A stretch of 64,000 nt of DNA from an uncultured Clostridia bacterium (GTDB lineage Bacteria > Bacillota > Clostridia > Peptostreptococcales > Anaerovoracaceae), in contig CALXBQ010000040.1 of assembly GCA_944386595.1 (NCBI GenBank), positions 1-64,000 of the forward strand, in the 5' to 3' direction. The notes under the pieces are model-generated. The model saw nothing but the letters and a program-made list of their open reading frames with translations. It was not told where the DNA came from and ran no database searches. Positions 9,801-16,801 of the stretch are shown piece by piece (position 1 is the stretch's first letter; each line of letters begins with the position of its first letter). Made by a program: the position numbers and the translations under genes.

Positions 9801-10410
9801 TGAATTCATCGCAGGAAAGACCGAGCTCCCCGATTTTTTCATCAAGCCATTTCCACGGATAAGGCATAGCCATAACTCCGTCGTACACGGACAGTATCAT
9901 CTCTCTGACGCCGTTCATATTCCTTCCGGAGCTGTACCTGTCAAGAAAATCGTGAAATTCCGGGCTTCCCTCCTCGAAACGCTTCTCGAGAAGCTCGTCC
10001 ATAGCGTCTTCCCTGAGAATTGCGCCTCTGGCTTCGTCGCATATGGAAAATCCCGGCTCCAGATCCGTCAGATAGAAGTACTTCCTGATTACACTCAAAG
10101 CAAATGAATGGAAGGTGCTGATACTGGCCTGAGGCAGAAGGGCAAGCTGTCTTCTCGCATATGCAGCCTTTGTCCTGTCTTCATTCTGCTCGGCGTAGAG
10201 AGCCTGCCTGATTTTCTCCTTCATCTCCGCAGCGGCAGCGTTGGTGAAGGTGACTATGAGCATCCTGTCCACCGGAACTCTGTCCTCTACGATGAGCCTC
10301 CTTATGCGCTCGACTAAAACCGCAGTCTTTCCTGATCCTGCGGCGGCGGCAACCAGTATATTCTTCTGTCTGTTTTCTATGGCTTCAAGCTGTCTTTCGG
10401 TCCAGTTCAT
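6853..10410 (-). CDS. addA: AddA, helicase-nuclease subunit of AddAB
   Basis: Large subunit of the AddAB (RexAB) double-strand-break resection enzyme, the Firmicute counterpart of RecBCD. Walker A AAAAGSGKTAVL is at about 20-31, the DExx box IFIDEYQDTN near 393, motif VI YVAMTRAKDVLHI near 845, and the RecB-type nuclease motif VIIDYKTNRFDKSR near 1118. The 1185 residues fit AddA. Normally addB lies directly upstream in the same operon; here the upstream neighbour is gpmI on the other strand, so addB must lie elsewhere or be replaced. Confidence 0.93.
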   Translation of the reverse strand: MNWTERQLEAIENRQKNILVAAAAGSGKTAVLVERIRRLIVEDRVPVDRMLIVTFTNAAAAEMKEKIRQALYAEQNEDRTKAAYARRQLALLPQASISTFHSFALSVIRKYFYLTDLEPGFSICDEARGAILREDAMDELLEKRFEEGSPEFHDFLDRYSSGRNMNGVREMILSVYDGVMAMPYPWKWLDEKIGELGLSCDEFRKSPLMEYIWDHAAEALTKAAENSRKAAEILEGEGLDRLADKVREGQTVFTEAALEYGKTRDFEGFGEKLGLIGLPRITPKKEEKEIYAEVKDSVSACLKEARETAKNLREEIFCRPLDAQVEEMNRTAPFAAYLGGLVREYHEIFRAVKKKKKLADFSDIEHYCLEILENPDARDFYRDKFEYIFIDEYQDTNVLQEEIIGRICRENNLFMVGDIKQSIYRFRLAEPSIFRRKYRQYAGCGAGDSSVKIDLNRNYRSKAVVLEGINRVFRDAMEGYDADAELYPGIEYDGPLSYEPEMTAVAFGGTADDGEEAKAVPEEIADLKKTEIEALQAANIIKESLGKEYMDPKTGKVRRLHRRDIVILLRSVRNYADVYYGILKRCGIDAYVDDNEGYFDTMEIRVFMNLLSVIDNKKQDVPLISVLHSEIFGFTADRLAQVREEHKTGSFEEALRTYAQAHPESETGSMCADALSSIEGWKRESRIMPLGRFVWKLMIETGYYIVMGAMPGGSQRQANLRALVDKAEDFASDGQGTLYDFMRYIDSVKKRKVRTGQVRLIGEKDDVVRIMTIHKSKGLEFPMVILAGCGKRLNYSKAGRGASLHKDIGIGLTLENPEERWYSQTLIQRLIAGAVRREEAEEEVRILYVAMTRAKDVLHILGTVNDGEKYLAARESGVRKDTDYLSIIGDTVPCTVVNAADVDGSGLSEKVYAGGDILNRDIYAGHSDEETKADVIRRLEYAYPYEGARRLKPKYSVSELNSEASADDEKIDSGRLGPESEEPMKPVWRGFSDLKAPDFMAGKKKLTAAERGTCFHTLMENLDFAKAAEGGYEYVASEVERLKACGIFTEEEAASVYIKGVTAFFESDTGARAAKAFAEGRMRKEKPFTLLSEKDGESVMIQGIIDCYFIEDGRAVIIDYKTNRFDKSRAEEEIKRLTGSYGKQIEIYRDAVVRATGVKECEAYLYVVQAGRFVGINEQKEGRQA

Positions 10411-10447
10411 ATGTCTCTCCGTTCCCGTTCCCGGCGGAACTGTTACA

Positions 10448-10476
10448 TTTGATTATATCAGATATTCTGTTATAAT
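10448..10476 (+). promoter_or_regulatory. Candidate promoter of gpmI
   Basis: TTGATT at 10449-10454 and TATAAT at 10471-10476 with 16-bp spacing, about 65 bp ahead of the gpmI start in the gap between divergent addA and gpmI. Confidence 0.55.
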
Positions 10477-10540
10477 TAAAGGACAGTGTGGACGCTCCGG
10501 CGTCCGTTTAACCGTCTGAAAAGAAAAGGAGAACAGTCTC

Positions 10541-12097
10541 ATGGAAATAAAGAAAAGACCCTCTATGCTGATGATTCTGGACGGCTTCGGCCTGAATCCG
10601 TCCGCCAGAGGAAACGCCATTGCGGCGGCGGATACGCCCCATCTTGATGAAATATTTAAAAAGTATCCCCGGACTTCTCTCAAAGCGTGCGGAAAAGCCG
10701 TGGGACTGCCCGAAGGGCAGATGGGAAACTCCGAGGTGGGCCACCTGAACATCGGCGCGGGCAGAGTGGTTTATCAGGAGCTTTCGAGAATATCCAACGC
10801 CGTAGAGGACGGAAGCATACTTGAAAACCCCGTGCTTTCCGAGGCGATGGATGCTGCCGCTGGCGGCGGCGCCCTTCACCTTCTGGGACTCGTTTCCGAC
10901 GGAGGCGTACACAGCCACATAGAGCATCTCCTTGGCCTCATAGATATGGCAGGTCGCAGAGGCGTTAAGACCCTGCGGGTTCACGCCTTTCTGGACGGAC
11001 GCGACGTTCCGCCCAGATGCGCCGGAAAATACCTTAAAGAGCTTCAATCGTATTTAGACGATGTACTTGATAAATACGGCATGGACGGGCGTATTTCCAT
11101 GATTTCGGGAAGATATTACGCTATGGACAGGGATAACCGGTTCGAGCGGGTTGAGAAGGCCTACGATGCCATGACAAAGGGCGCAGGCCCCCGCTTTTCT
11201 TCTGCGGCGGAGGCCCTTGCCGCAGCCTATGACAGAGACGAAAACGACGAATTCGTTCTCCCTTCCGTAATCGGAGACGATGACAGGACCGTAAAGGACG
11301 GAGACTCCATGATTATGTTCAACTTCCGTCCGGACAGGGCAAGGGAGATAACAAGGTGCTTTGTTGACGACGGATTTACAGGCTTTGACAGAGAAGTCCG
11401 CCCGAAAGTATCGGCCTACGTCTGCATGACCCAGTACGACGCTTCGATGCCGAACGTAACCGTGGCATTTCCGCCTGAGCAGCCGGATAACACCTTCGGA
11501 GAGTACGTCTCCTCCCTCGGCCTTAAGCAGCTTCGAATCGCGGAGACCGAAAAATACGCCCACGTTACCTTCTTCTTCAACGGCGGCAGAGAAAAGCCTT
11601 ACGAAGGCGAGGACAGGATTCTGGTTCCGTCCCCTAAGGTTGCCACCTACGACCTTAAGCCTGAAATGAGCGCTTACGAGGTGACCGAAAAAGTAGTCGA
11701 TGCCGTTGAATCGTCAAAATACGATGCGATAGTTCTCAATTACGCCAACGCAGACATGGTGGGCCACACAGGAGTTTTTGACGCTGCCGTAAAGGCCATC
11801 GAAACTCTCGATGCATGCGTACCGAAGGTGGTTAAAGCCGTACTGGACGCCGGCGGACAGATTCTGCTCACGGCCGATCACGGAAACGCAGATGTAATGG
11901 AGGACGAAAACGGGAACGTAGTGACCGCCCACTCCCTTAACGAGGTTCCTCTGGTTCTCATTTCCGGGGAAGCGGGAGAAAACCCGGAAAAGTGGCAGCT
12001 TAAATCCGGCGGAAAGCTGGCGGACCTTGCCCCTACCCTCCTTAAGCTGATGGGCTTTGACGTGCCGAAGGAGATGACGGGCTCGCCGCTGATTTAG
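10541..12097 (+). CDS. gpmI: 2,3-bisphosphoglycerate-independent phosphoglycerate mutase
   Basis: Manganese-dependent enzyme interconverting 3- and 2-phosphoglycerate in glycolysis and gluconeogenesis. The first metal-binding Asp is in LMILDGFG (residues 10-17) and the catalytic Ser64 in MGNSEVGHLNIGAGR. Later metal ligands are visible in NFRPDRAREI, NADMVGHTG and TADHGNAD. The length (518) is typical. AAAGGAG precedes the ATG. A methyltransferase gene follows after about 35 bp and probably shares the transcript. Confidence 0.97.
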   Translation: MEIKKRPSMLMILDGFGLNPSARGNAIAAADTPHLDEIFKKYPRTSLKACGKAVGLPEGQMGNSEVGHLNIGAGRVVYQELSRISNAVEDGSILENPVLSEAMDAAAGGGALHLLGLVSDGGVHSHIEHLLGLIDMAGRRGVKTLRVHAFLDGRDVPPRCAGKYLKELQSYLDDVLDKYGMDGRISMISGRYYAMDRDNRFERVEKAYDAMTKGAGPRFSSAAEALAAAYDRDENDEFVLPSVIGDDDRTVKDGDSMIMFNFRPDRAREITRCFVDDGFTGFDREVRPKVSAYVCMTQYDASMPNVTVAFPPEQPDNTFGEYVSSLGLKQLRIAETEKYAHVTFFFNGGREKPYEGEDRILVPSPKVATYDLKPEMSAYEVTEKVVDAVESSKYDAIVLNYANADMVGHTGVFDAAVKAIETLDACVPKVVKAVLDAGGQILLTADHGNADVMEDENGNVVTAHSLNEVPLVLISGEAGENPEKWQLKSGGKLADLAPTLLKLMGFDVPKEMTGSPLI

Positions 12098-12132
12098 ATA
12101 ATATCTTCTTATGTATGGCAGGAGATTTTAAC

Positions 12133-12909
12133 ATGAAATACGGTAACTTAGAAGAAAAAACATATCAGGAGATAAATTCAAAGGTAATAGACAGCTGGTG
12201 CCGTGACGGCTGGGAATGGGGAACCCCCATAGATCACGAGACTTTTTTGAGGGTAAAGGAAGGAGACTGGAACGTCCTCCTCACTACCACAAAGCCTGTG
12301 CCACACAGCTGGTTCGGCGACCTTAAGGGAAAGCGAATTCTCGGCCTTGCCTCAGGCGGCGGTCAGCAAATGGCCGTATTCTCGGCTCTGGGCGCAAAGT
12401 GTACCGTCTTCGACTATTCCGGGCTCCAGTGCGAAAGCGACAGACTGGTAGCCGAACGGGAAGGCTATGAGATAGAAATAATTCAGGACGATATGACGAA
12501 GCCCCTGCCCTTCGGCGACGAGACCTTCGACATGGTATTCCACCCGGTATCCAACTGCTACATTCGTGAGGTGGAGCCGGTTTTCAAAGAAGTATTCCGG
12601 GTGCTGAAAAAGGGCGGCAGCTTTCTCGGCGGATACGACATCGGCATAAACTACGCCTTTAACGAGGACGAAACCGAGCTCTGCCAGAGGCTGCCCTACG
12701 ACCCGGTTTCCGACCCGTCTCTTCTGAAGGAGCTTGCGGAGGCCGACGACGGCATTCAGTTCTCCCACACCATAGACGAACAGATAGGCGGCCAACTTAA
12801 GGCAGGCTTCACGTTAAAGGAAATATACAGCGACACCAACGGCGCAGGGAATCTTCACGATTACAACGTCCCGTCGTTTATCGCCACCTGGTGCGTAAAG
12901 CCGCTCTGA
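12133..12909 (+). CDS. Class I SAM-dependent methyltransferase
   Basis: The SAM-binding loop is seen as ILGLASGGGQQMAVFSALGA (near residue 65), followed by an acidic strand end (TVFDYSG) and the motif MTKPLPFGDETFDMVFH. This fits the Methyltransf_11 type that acts on small molecules. The start at 12133 is chosen over an in-frame ATG at 12115 because AGGAGA at 12120-12125 is well spaced only for 12133. That gives 258 residues. The substrate is unknown. It sits just behind gpmI. Confidence 0.85.
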   Translation: MKYGNLEEKTYQEINSKVIDSWCRDGWEWGTPIDHETFLRVKEGDWNVLLTTTKPVPHSWFGDLKGKRILGLASGGGQQMAVFSALGAKCTVFDYSGLQCESDRLVAEREGYEIEIIQDDMTKPLPFGDETFDMVFHPVSNCYIREVEPVFKEVFRVLKKGGSFLGGYDIGINYAFNEDETELCQRLPYDPVSDPSLLKELAEADDGIQFSHTIDEQIGGQLKAGFTLKEIYSDTNGAGNLHDYNVPSFIATWCVKPL

Positions 12910-12951
12910 TGAAGCAGCTATGATACGGCTTTAGCATGCATGAGCCGCGTC

Positions 12952-13140
12952 GGTTATCCTTTTTCGGCTAAATTTCCGATATAGGATAAAGAATTTAATC
13001 CATTTTTACAGCTTTAAAAGAAACAGGTATAATTCAAGGCCATGATTTCAGGCCTCGGTTACACCTGTTTTGAAAGTTTTACGGATATAGGTTTAATTCT
13101 GCTATACCGATTTTTAAATTTGTAAGGAAAAAGGATAATC
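12952..13140. repeat. Imperfect-palindrome intergenic repeat, copy A (189 bp)
   Basis: The ends are near-complementary: it opens GGTTATCCTTTTTC and closes GAAAAAGGATAATC, and the halves can fold on each other with few bulges. A nested inner stem pairs AAACAGGTATAA (13021-13033) with TTACACCTGTTT (13059-13070) around an AGGCC/GGCCT hairpin. Two related copies are at 20506-20694 and 29058-29243. This one lies between the convergent methyltransferase and lysS genes, where it could also act as a bidirectional transcript end. Confidence 0.8.
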
Positions 13141-13171
13141 TCTCTTTCGCCCCGCGCTCTGCAGACTTCTC

Positions 13172-15160
13172 CTAATACAGCTTTGCTCCTGCAGGAATTG
13201 CATCGTCCACTATGAGAAGATTGAGTCTCTCCTCGTCACCTTCATTGTGAACTGCCGAAATCAGCATTCCGCAGGAGTCGATTCCCATCATCTTCCTCGG
13301 CGGCAGGTTCACGATGGCGATTGCCGTCTTTCCCACAAGGGATTCCGGAGCGTAGTATTCGCTGATTCCGCTGAGAATGGTTCTGTCAGTGCCGGAACCG
13401 TCGTCAAGGGTGAACTGAAGGAGCTTCTTGCTCTTAGGCACTGCCTTGCAGTCTTTAATCTTGACGGCGCGGAAGTCGGATTTGCTGAAGGTTTCGAAGT
13501 CCACAAAATCCTCGAACAGCGGCTCTATTACAACCTTGGAATAGTCTATGGTAGGCTTCAGCGGCTTCGGAATCGCGCTGAGCTTTTCGGCGTTTTCGTC
13601 TCCCTCACCGCCGGCCGAATCGGCTCCCAGCGGCTTCATTGTCGGGAAGAGAATCACGTCGCGGATTGACGGCGAATCGGTTATGAGCATGATGACTCTG
13701 TCTATGCCGATTCCCAGACCTCCCGTCGGCGGAAGTCCGACTTCGAGAGCGTTTACGAAGTCCATATCCATAGGATGCGCCTCGTCGTCCTCTCCGGATT
13801 CCAGCTGCTTCTGCTGCTCTGCGAAGCGCTCATACTGATCTATAGGGTCGTTGAGCTCGGAGAATGCGTTTCCTATCTCCCAGCCGTTGACGTACGCCTC
13901 GAATCTTCTGGTGATTCTCGGATCCTCAGGATCACGCTTTGCCAGAGGGGAAATCTCCACAGGATGTCCAATTACGAATACCGGTCCGTCAAGGTATCCC
14001 GGAACGTCCTCGCAGAATTCTTCAAACATCTCGGCGATAATCTTTCCGCGGGTCCAGCCGCTTACCTCGTCCTTATCCATACCCTTTTCTATGGCTGCAG
14101 CTCTCGCCTCTTCGTCGGTGTCTATCTTCGAGAAGTCTACGCCGGTAATCTCCTTTACGGCGTCAGCCATGTTAAGGCGTCTCCAAGGAGGGGTAAGGTC
14201 AAACTCCTTTCCCTGATACGTTATGACAGGTGAACCGTTTACGGCGATTGCAGCCTTTGATACAACCTGCTCCGTTACGTCCATAACGCTTTCCATGTCG
14301 CCGTAGGCCATGTAGCATTCCATATTGGTAAACTCAGGATTGTGGCTTCTGTCCATTCCCTCGTTTCTGAACATCTTTCCCATCTCGTAGACCCTGTCGA
14401 GACCCCCCACTATGAGTCTTTTAAGGTAGAGCTCGTTGGAGATTCTCAGCTTCATGTCCAGATTCAGGGTGTTGTGATGGGTGTTGAAAGGTCTGGCGTT
14501 GGCTCCGCCTGCGATGGTTGTGAGGATAGGAGTATCCACTTCCAGATAGCCGTAGTCCTCTTCCAGAACGCGCCTTATCTCCTTGATTATCGCCGCCCTC
14601 TTGTAGAAGGTTTCGCGAACCTCCGGATTCATGATAAGGTCGGTATAGCGCTGTCTGTACCTGATGTCGGTGTCCTTAAGCCCGTGCCACTTGTTGGGAA
14701 GCACCTGAAGCGATTTGGAGAGGAGCACCAGCTTGTACACCTGAATGGAAACTTCTCCCGCCTTCGTCTTGAATACCGTTCCCTCGACGCCGATGATGTC
14801 TCCTATGTCGTAGGTTTTGAACCAGTCGTACTCTTCGGCTCCGATGTCGTCCTTCTTAACGACGCACTGGATTCTGCCCTGTTTGTCCTGAATATCCACA
14901 AAGGCCATCTTGCCCATTCTTCTGAAGGCCATGATTCGGCCTGCGCAGGAAACCTCTTCGTCCTCCATGGCGTCGAAGTTTTCCTTTATATCCATGCTGT
15001 GAGCCGTCACGTTCCAGTTTTCCTGGAGGAACGGATCTCTTCCGGCCTCGCGGAGCTTCTTCAGCTTCTCTCTTCTTATCTGTCTCTGTTCGCTGAGATT
15101 TTCTTCAGAAAGCTCTTCCGCCGGTGCGTTTACGCTCAAATTCTTTTCCTGTGTGCTCAT
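13172..15160 (-). CDS. lysS: Class II lysyl-tRNA synthetase with C-terminal tRNA-binding domain
   Basis: Charges tRNA-Lys. The OB-fold anticodon domain occupies about residues 50-160 (GRIMAFRRMGKMAFVDIQD), and class II motifs follow: RYRQRYTDLI, FRNEGMDRSHNPEFT (motif 2) and GLGIGIDRVIML (motif 3, near 500). After about residue 545 an extra domain of roughly 110 residues resembles Trbp111 and the MetRS C-terminal domain, with the signature MGIDSCGMLISA. Ordinary bacterial LysRS is about 490-510 residues, so this is a fusion. The ATG at 15160 is preferred; a GTG at 15172 would overlap the AGGAG Shine-Dalgarno. It follows greA by 18 bp. Confidence 0.93.
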   Translation of the reverse strand: MSTQEKNLSVNAPAEELSEENLSEQRQIRREKLKKLREAGRDPFLQENWNVTAHSMDIKENFDAMEDEEVSCAGRIMAFRRMGKMAFVDIQDKQGRIQCVVKKDDIGAEEYDWFKTYDIGDIIGVEGTVFKTKAGEVSIQVYKLVLLSKSLQVLPNKWHGLKDTDIRYRQRYTDLIMNPEVRETFYKRAAIIKEIRRVLEEDYGYLEVDTPILTTIAGGANARPFNTHHNTLNLDMKLRISNELYLKRLIVGGLDRVYEMGKMFRNEGMDRSHNPEFTNMECYMAYGDMESVMDVTEQVVSKAAIAVNGSPVITYQGKEFDLTPPWRRLNMADAVKEITGVDFSKIDTDEEARAAAIEKGMDKDEVSGWTRGKIIAEMFEEFCEDVPGYLDGPVFVIGHPVEISPLAKRDPEDPRITRRFEAYVNGWEIGNAFSELNDPIDQYERFAEQQKQLESGEDDEAHPMDMDFVNALEVGLPPTGGLGIGIDRVIMLITDSPSIRDVILFPTMKPLGADSAGGEGDENAEKLSAIPKPLKPTIDYSKVVIEPLFEDFVDFETFSKSDFRAVKIKDCKAVPKSKKLLQFTLDDGSGTDRTILSGISEYYAPESLVGKTAIAIVNLPPRKMMGIDSCGMLISAVHNEGDEERLNLLIVDDAIPAGAKLY

Positions 15161-15178
15161 TTTAAGTACCACTCCTGT

Positions 15179-15661
15179 TTATTCCTTGGATATAGCAGTA
15201 ATCCTGTAGTGAAGAATTCCGTCCGGAACGGTTATTTCCACGGTTTCACCGATTTTCTTGCCCAGAAGGTTCTTTCCTACTTCGGATTCGTTGGAGATTT
15301 TCGCAGGCTCTGCAAAAGGATCCGCCTCGGTGGAGCCTACTATGATGAAATCCATGCTTTCCTTGGAATCCACGTCTTCTACCGTAACTCTCAGACCTAC
15401 GTTCACGTATTCGCCGGTCACCTCGTCCTCGTTGATGATCTTGGCGTTTCTCATCATGGTCTCAAGCTTGTGGATTCTCTCCTCCAGCTCAGCCTGCTCG
15501 TTTTTGGCCGCGTCGTATTCGGCGTTTTCAGAAAGGTCACCGTATGAAATGGCCTCCTTGAGTCTTTCGGAGACTTCCTTTCTTCTGACGGAAACGAGCT
15601 CGTCCCTTTCCGCCTCAAGTTTATCGTACCCTTCCTGGGTCAACAGTATTTCGTCTGCCAT
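15179..15661 (-). CDS. greA: Transcription elongation factor GreA
   Basis: Binds the RNA polymerase secondary channel and stimulates cleavage of backtracked transcripts. The N-terminal coiled coil contains YGDLSENAEYDAAKNEQ with the tip acidic residues, and the C-terminal FKBP-like globular domain ends in the usual VEITVPDGILHYRITAISK. The length (160) is standard. It is directly ahead of lysS, a gene order common in Firmicutes, and behind the racemase-like gene. Confidence 0.97.
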   Translation of the reverse strand: MADEILLTQEGYDKLEAERDELVSVRRKEVSERLKEAISYGDLSENAEYDAAKNEQAELEERIHKLETMMRNAKIINEDEVTGEYVNVGLRVTVEDVDSKESMDFIIVGSTEADPFAEPAKISNESEVGKNLLGKKIGETVEITVPDGILHYRITAISKE

Positions 15662-15703
15662 GTCGGTAAAACTTCTCCTTTCAAAATATCTATTTATTAT
15701 ATA

Positions 15704-16801
15704 CTATTTTGCGCTTTTATGAAATCTTATTTTTACATTGGCGCTGCCCGTAAGGTAGAGCATGGCCCCGTAGTTGACGGCGAAGTCCAGAACATCTCCC
15801 GGCTTTATGTCTCTTTCCGCATCCTCCACGTCTAAAATGGTATGGTCGCTGGAACCTCCAAGCACCTCTATTCCTCTGTCTGCCGGGAATATGTTGTCGC
15901 TGTCTCCTATGTCGGCTTTTCCGACGGCCACGATGGCACGTCTTCTTATTCCCCGGTCCTCATATGTGAGTCTTCTGCCAAAGGCGTCAACGCCGACCTC
16001 TCCCACCGGGTGAGTCGGCTTTGTCTTAACCTCAACTACCTCCGCCCGCAGGGTAAACACGTCGGAATGCATATCGCTCAGGTCATACCCGTAATACTTC
16101 TCCAGATCGTAGGCGTTGAGAATCTGTTCGCCTATGCGCAGATGGTTTATCCTCTCCGGAAGGTTTCCGTCCAGCACTCTCATATAGCTGGAGGTGGCGC
16201 CGCCCGAAATGATTTCAAGCTTTCTGCCTATGGCTTTCTCCACCTGCTCCGCGATGGACACCAGCTCCTCAAGCTTTTCCATCGTCGGCTGAATCGCGCC
16301 GTAGCAGCCCAGATTGGTTCCTACACCCTTAAGCTCCAGATTCTTAAGGCCTGTTTCCACTTCGACCGCCGCATCTATAAGCTCGGTTCTGTCCCAGAAC
16401 CCCTCTCTCAGGTCTCCAAGGTCCGCCATGAGAATCACGCCGTGCCTCTTTCCTGCGATACCTGCCTGACGGTCAAGCTCTCTTAAAACCGTTATCTCGC
16501 TGTTAAGGGATATGTCCGCAAGCCTTACGGCGTCTGCGGCCTCACTCATCATGGGAATTCTTATGAGCATGAGGGGCAGTCCCGTGTCAAGCTTTTTTGC
16601 CGTCTCCAGTTGCTCCAGACGGGACGACGCAATCTGCGTCGCCCCGCCCTTTGCAAAGACTTCAATACATTCAGCTATTCCCGTAGCCCCTTTTACGACT
16701 CCCGCCACGCTGACTCCAGCGTCCGCGCAGCGCCCCATGACAGTTCTCACATTTTGTTCGAGGTAATCCAGATTTATCATTACCTGTGGGAATTCTGTCA
16801 T
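15704..16801 (-). CDS. Ornithine/alanine racemase-family PLP enzyme
   Basis: Fold type III PLP protein of the alanine/ornithine racemase family. The N-terminal part resembles clostridial ornithine racemase: the Schiff-base lysine is in VAGVVKG near residue 35, with LADSR-like IASSRLEQLE after it. The phosphate-binding segment is EIISGGATSSYM near 200. The C-terminal half has a beta domain with YEDRGIRRRAIVAVGK. Ornithine racemase feeds D-ornithine into Stickland-type ornithine degradation, but an alanine-racemase-like or uncharacterised role is possible. Its start directly abuts the stop of the tandem acyl-CoA synthetase (TAGATG). Confidence 0.75.
   Translation of the reverse strand: MTEFPQVMINLDYLEQNVRTVMGRCADAGVSVAGVVKGATGIAECIEVFAKGGATQIASSRLEQLETAKKLDTGLPLMLIRIPMMSEAADAVRLADISLNSEITVLRELDRQAGIAGKRHGVILMADLGDLREGFWDRTELIDAAVEVETGLKNLELKGVGTNLGCYGAIQPTMEKLEELVSIAEQVEKAIGRKLEIISGGATSSYMRVLDGNLPERINHLRIGEQILNAYDLEKYYGYDLSDMHSDVFTLRAEVVEVKTKPTHPVGEVGVDAFGRRLTYEDRGIRRRAIVAVGKADIGDSDNIFPADRGIEVLGGSSDHTILDVEDAERDIKPGDVLDFAVNYGAMLYLTGSANVKIRFHKSAK

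Noticed and set aside
14342..15547. Long plus-strand frame across lysS and greA (401 codons)
   Set aside because: A shadow of two well-defined minus-strand genes; no start signal or recognisable domain.
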